Shown here: positions 5,855 to 7,379 of the stretch, piece by piece | How the letters are laid out: each line of letters opens with the position of its first letter | How positions within the stretch are numbered: the first letter of the stretch is position 1 | Assembly (NCBI GenBank): GCA_034440255.1 | Contig: JAWXBU010000092.1 | Location: 1-7,379, forward strand | Length of the DNA stretch: 7,379 nucleotides | Origin: JAEUIA01 sp034440255 | Lineage (GTDB): Bacteria; Planctomycetota; UBA1135; GCA-002686595 | Direction: 5' to 3' | Notes under the pieces: model-generated | Told to the model about the DNA's origin: nothing | Databases searched by the model: none | The model's input: only the letters and a program-made list of their open reading frames with translations | Made by a program: the position numbers and the translations under genes

Positions 5855-6391
5855 ATGCTCACCGTCGGCGACCGTCTCCCCGAGTTCAACTTGAAGGCCT
5901 GCGTCTCTATGGAGAAGGGCAAGGAATTCAAGGACATCACGCACGCTTCCTACCCGAAGAAGTGGCTCGTGCTCTTCTTCTGGCCGAAGGACTTCACCTT
6001 CGTCTGCCCGACCGAGATCGCCGAATTCGGCAAGCGCAACGGCGACTTCAAGGAGCGCGACGCGCAAGTCTTGGGCGCTTCGACGGACAACGAATTCAGC
6101 CACCTCGCGTGGCGCCAACAGCACGCGGACCTGAAGAACCTGCCCTTCCCGATGCTGCATGCGACGCCTGAGTTCGCGTCGAAGCTCGGTATCTTGCACA
6201 AGGACGCCGGAGTGGCCTTGCGCGCGACGATGATCGTCGATCCGGAAGGCGTCATCCGCTTCGTGTCGGCCAACGATCTGTCGGTCGGGCGCAACGTCGA
6301 CGAGATCGTGCGCACGCTCGATGCGCTGCAAACCGACGAGCTCTGCCCGTGCAATTGGAAACCGGGCGAGAAGACGCTGCAACCGGCGTGA
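5855..6391 (+). CDS. ahpC: Alkyl hydroperoxide reductase AhpC (2-Cys peroxiredoxin, Mycobacterium type)
   Basis: Cytoplasmic peroxiredoxin that reduces H2O2, organic peroxides and, in relatives, peroxynitrite (178 aa). The thioredoxin fold carries the peroxidatic site FFWPKDFTFVCPTEI: Pro44, Thr48 and Cys51 form PxxxTxxC, and Arg123 in ALRAT is the likely active-site Arg. The C-terminus has two cysteines, Cys164 and Cys166, in DELCPCNW. This matches the M. tuberculosis AhpC pair Cys174/Cys176, as do the FFWPKDF and SVGRNVDE segments, and differs from the enterobacterial AhpC that works with AhpF. ahpD follows after 83 bases, so AhpD is the probable reductant. Divergent oxyR is the likely activator. 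There is an extra Cys16 near the N-terminus. Identity is very sure; the pairing with AhpD is inferred from context and family. Confidence 0.96.
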   Translation: MLTVGDRLPEFNLKACVSMEKGKEFKDITHASYPKKWLVLFFWPKDFTFVCPTEIAEFGKRNGDFKERDAQVLGASTDNEFSHLAWRQQHADLKNLPFPMLHATPEFASKLGILHKDAGVALRATMIVDPEGVIRFVSANDLSVGRNVDEIVRTLDALQTDELCPCNWKPGEKTLQPA

Positions 6392-6403
6392 GCTCGACTG
6401 TGC

Positions 6404-6431
6404 GCGCTCGCGACGAATAAATCGCGAGCGC
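6404..6431 (+). other. Hairpin between ahpC and ahpD
   Basis: A perfect 10-bp stem GCGCTCGCGA/TCGCGAGCGC (6404-6413 and 6422-6431) has an A-rich 8-base loop. It starts 12 bases after the ahpC stop. There is no T-tract on either strand, so it is unlikely to be a simple terminator. It may protect the ahpC 3' end or reduce read-through, making AhpC more abundant than AhpD. Confidence 0.6.
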
Positions 6432-6474
6432 CCCAATCCACGAACCACCGCGACATCGAAGGGACTAGGAACGC

Positions 6475-7017
6475 ATGGAAAACACCAAGGATCTGATCTC
6501 GGGCCTGCCCGATGCGGCGAAGGACTTGAAGCTCAACCTGCAGAGCGTCTTGAGCGACGGATCACTGTCGGTCGAGCAACGTACCGCCGTTGCGCTCGCT
6601 TGTGCGTACGTTTCGCGGAACTTCGCTCTGCGTGACGCGATGCAAAGCGATGCGCAAAAAACGCTCGACGAAGCGTGGCTCGACGATGCGATGGCGGCTG
6701 CGGCTCTGATGTCGATGAACAACATCTACTACCGCTTCCGCCACATGATCGGGAAGTCGTCGTACAACGCGATGCCGGCCAAATTGCGCATGAATCGTTT
6801 GGCGAATCCGCGCACCTCGAAGCTCGATTTCGAGCTGATGTGTCTCGCGGTTTCGGCCATAAACGGCTGCGAGATGTGCGTCAAGTCGCACGAACACTCG
6901 CTTCTCGAATTGGGCGCGAACGAGTCCCAAGTCCACGACGCGGTACGTATTGCGGCTGCCGTCTACGCGGCGGCAGTCAGCCTCGAACTCCAGCCGGCGG
7001 CGGCGGGGGACGTGTAG
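6475..7017 (+). CDS. ahpD: Alkyl hydroperoxidase AhpD (carboxymuconolactone decarboxylase family)
   Basis: All-helical thiol protein that, in Mycobacterium, passes electrons from dihydrolipoamide (Lpd and SucB) to AhpC and has weak peroxidase activity of its own (180 aa; M. tuberculosis AhpD is 177). The match runs over the full length: AKDLKLNL (15-22), MNNIYYR (81-87), LRMN..ANP (104-112), then FELMCLAVSAINGCEMC to Cys135. Catalytic residues are Cys132 and Cys135 (CxxC), His139 and Glu120, matching Cys130, Cys133, His137 and Glu118. The position of mycobacterial His132 is Met134 here. Two possible ribosome binding sites precede ATG 6475: AGGA at 6467-6470 (short spacing) and GAAGGG at 6458-6463. 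It is probably in one operon with ahpC. No gene follows within the window. Confidence 0.94.
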   Translation: MENTKDLISGLPDAAKDLKLNLQSVLSDGSLSVEQRTAVALACAYVSRNFALRDAMQSDAQKTLDEAWLDDAMAAAALMSMNNIYYRFRHMIGKSSYNAMPAKLRMNRLANPRTSKLDFELMCLAVSAINGCEMCVKSHEHSLLELGANESQVHDAVRIAAAVYAAAVSLELQPAAAGDV

Positions 7018-7025
7018 CGACAGGA

Positions 7026-7134
7026 CGAGGTACCTCTCTCACCTCGACTGGGTTCCCCACCCGCACATGTGTGGGGGGGGGCCGACGAAGGGCCCCGGCA
7101 GCGTGCGTCACTCTCTCTGGCGCTGTCGGGGCCC
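7026..7134 (+). other. Hairpins and G9 tract after ahpD
   Basis: Three stems lie downstream of ahpD: CGAGGT/ACCTCG (7026-7031 and 7041-7046); CCCCAC/GTGGGG (7055-7060 and 7071-7076), whose right arm runs into nine Gs (7073-7081); and a 14-bp stem (7090-7103 and 7121-7134, one G-U pair, 17-base loop). The last is followed only by a short TTT at 7140-7142, so it is at best a weak terminator. It remains the most likely place for the ahpCD transcript to end. No gene is seen in 7018-7379. Confidence 0.5.
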
Positions 7135-7201
7135 GCTGCTTTGTGGCGATGACACGCGGCTGGAGCGGGCTCTCTGTGGCGGGCGACTGCGTTGGCGATG
7201 C

Positions 7202-7379
7202 CAAAGTGCCCGCGAGCAAGTGGCCGCGTGAAAGTGATCATGCGCAAGTGGCCGTGGGCAAGTGGCCGTGCGGCGATGCGCAAGGAGCGGTGCGCGAGGA
7301 GCCGTGGGCGAGTGATCATGCGCGAGTGGCCGTGCGCAGCTGGCCGTGCGCAGCTGGCCGTGCGCTGGTGGCCGTGCGC
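7202..7379. repeat. Degenerate 14-bp tandem repeat array
   Basis: About 12 units of 14 bp with consensus C-R-A-G-T-G-G-C-C-G-T-G-C-G. Units begin at 7217, 7231, 7245 and 7259; after an 8-base partial unit at 7273 they continue at 7281, 7295, 7309, 7323, 7337, 7351 and 7365, and run past the window end. A diverged unit starts at 7202. Two units (7231 and 7309) carry the same variant GTGATCATGCG, and those at 7337 and 7351 are identical, which suggests duplication of blocks. Both strands are largely open here, but 14 is not a multiple of 3 and no start or ribosome binding site stands out, so I treat it as a non-coding minisatellite. Confidence 0.8.

Noticed and set aside
6963..7319. Minus-strand frame covering the 14-bp array and antisense to ahpD
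   Set aside because: It is a low-complexity His/Arg/Pro peptide created by the repeat, overlaps ahpD and has no clear ribosome binding site.
7202..7379. CRISPR array
   Set aside because: The units are only 14 bp, directly adjacent and degenerate, with no spacers.

Overview
The window is a GC-rich piece of bacterial chromosome with six protein genes, all recognisable. Codons strongly prefer G or C in the third position. Nothing in it fixes the phylum. A free-living Gram-negative-type aerobe outside the enterobacteria fits best: OxyR is close to the E. coli form, while AhpC/AhpD are of the Mycobacterium type. Planctomycetota is only a guess.

Layout. (1) 53-1930: atpD and atpC, the 3' end of an F-type ATP synthase operon. 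(2) 1931-2145: a gene-free stretch holding an 86-base element with perfect 27-base inverted arms (a MITE or REP candidate) and a second long hairpin in the aspS leader. (3) 2146-4576: aspS (aspartyl-tRNA synthetase, probably non-discriminating) and infC (initiation factor IF-3), separated by a good Rho-independent terminator that lies only about 30 bases before infC. The usual infC partners rpmI and rplT do not follow. (4) 4577-4746: a convergent intergenic stretch with four short hairpins. (5) 4747-7017: a peroxide-defence locus. oxyR is on the minus strand and diverges from ahpC and ahpD on the plus strand. The oxyR-ahpC gap holds a weak OxyR-like operator and a well-structured 44-base leader element. 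A perfect 10-bp hairpin separates ahpC from ahpD. (6) 7018-7379: no gene. It has hairpins, a G9 tract and a degenerate 14-bp tandem repeat that runs off the window.

How the genes work together. AtpD and AtpC are the catalytic and regulatory F1 subunits. AspS and IF-3 serve translation. OxyR would sense H2O2 through Cys206/Cys215 and drive ahpC. AhpC reduces peroxides and AhpD, through its CxxC, would re-reduce AhpC in place of AhpF, as in Mycobacterium. I see no clearly new multi-gene system. The unexplained material is non-coding: the long inverted repeat, the ahpC leader fold, the terminator before infC and the 14-bp array.
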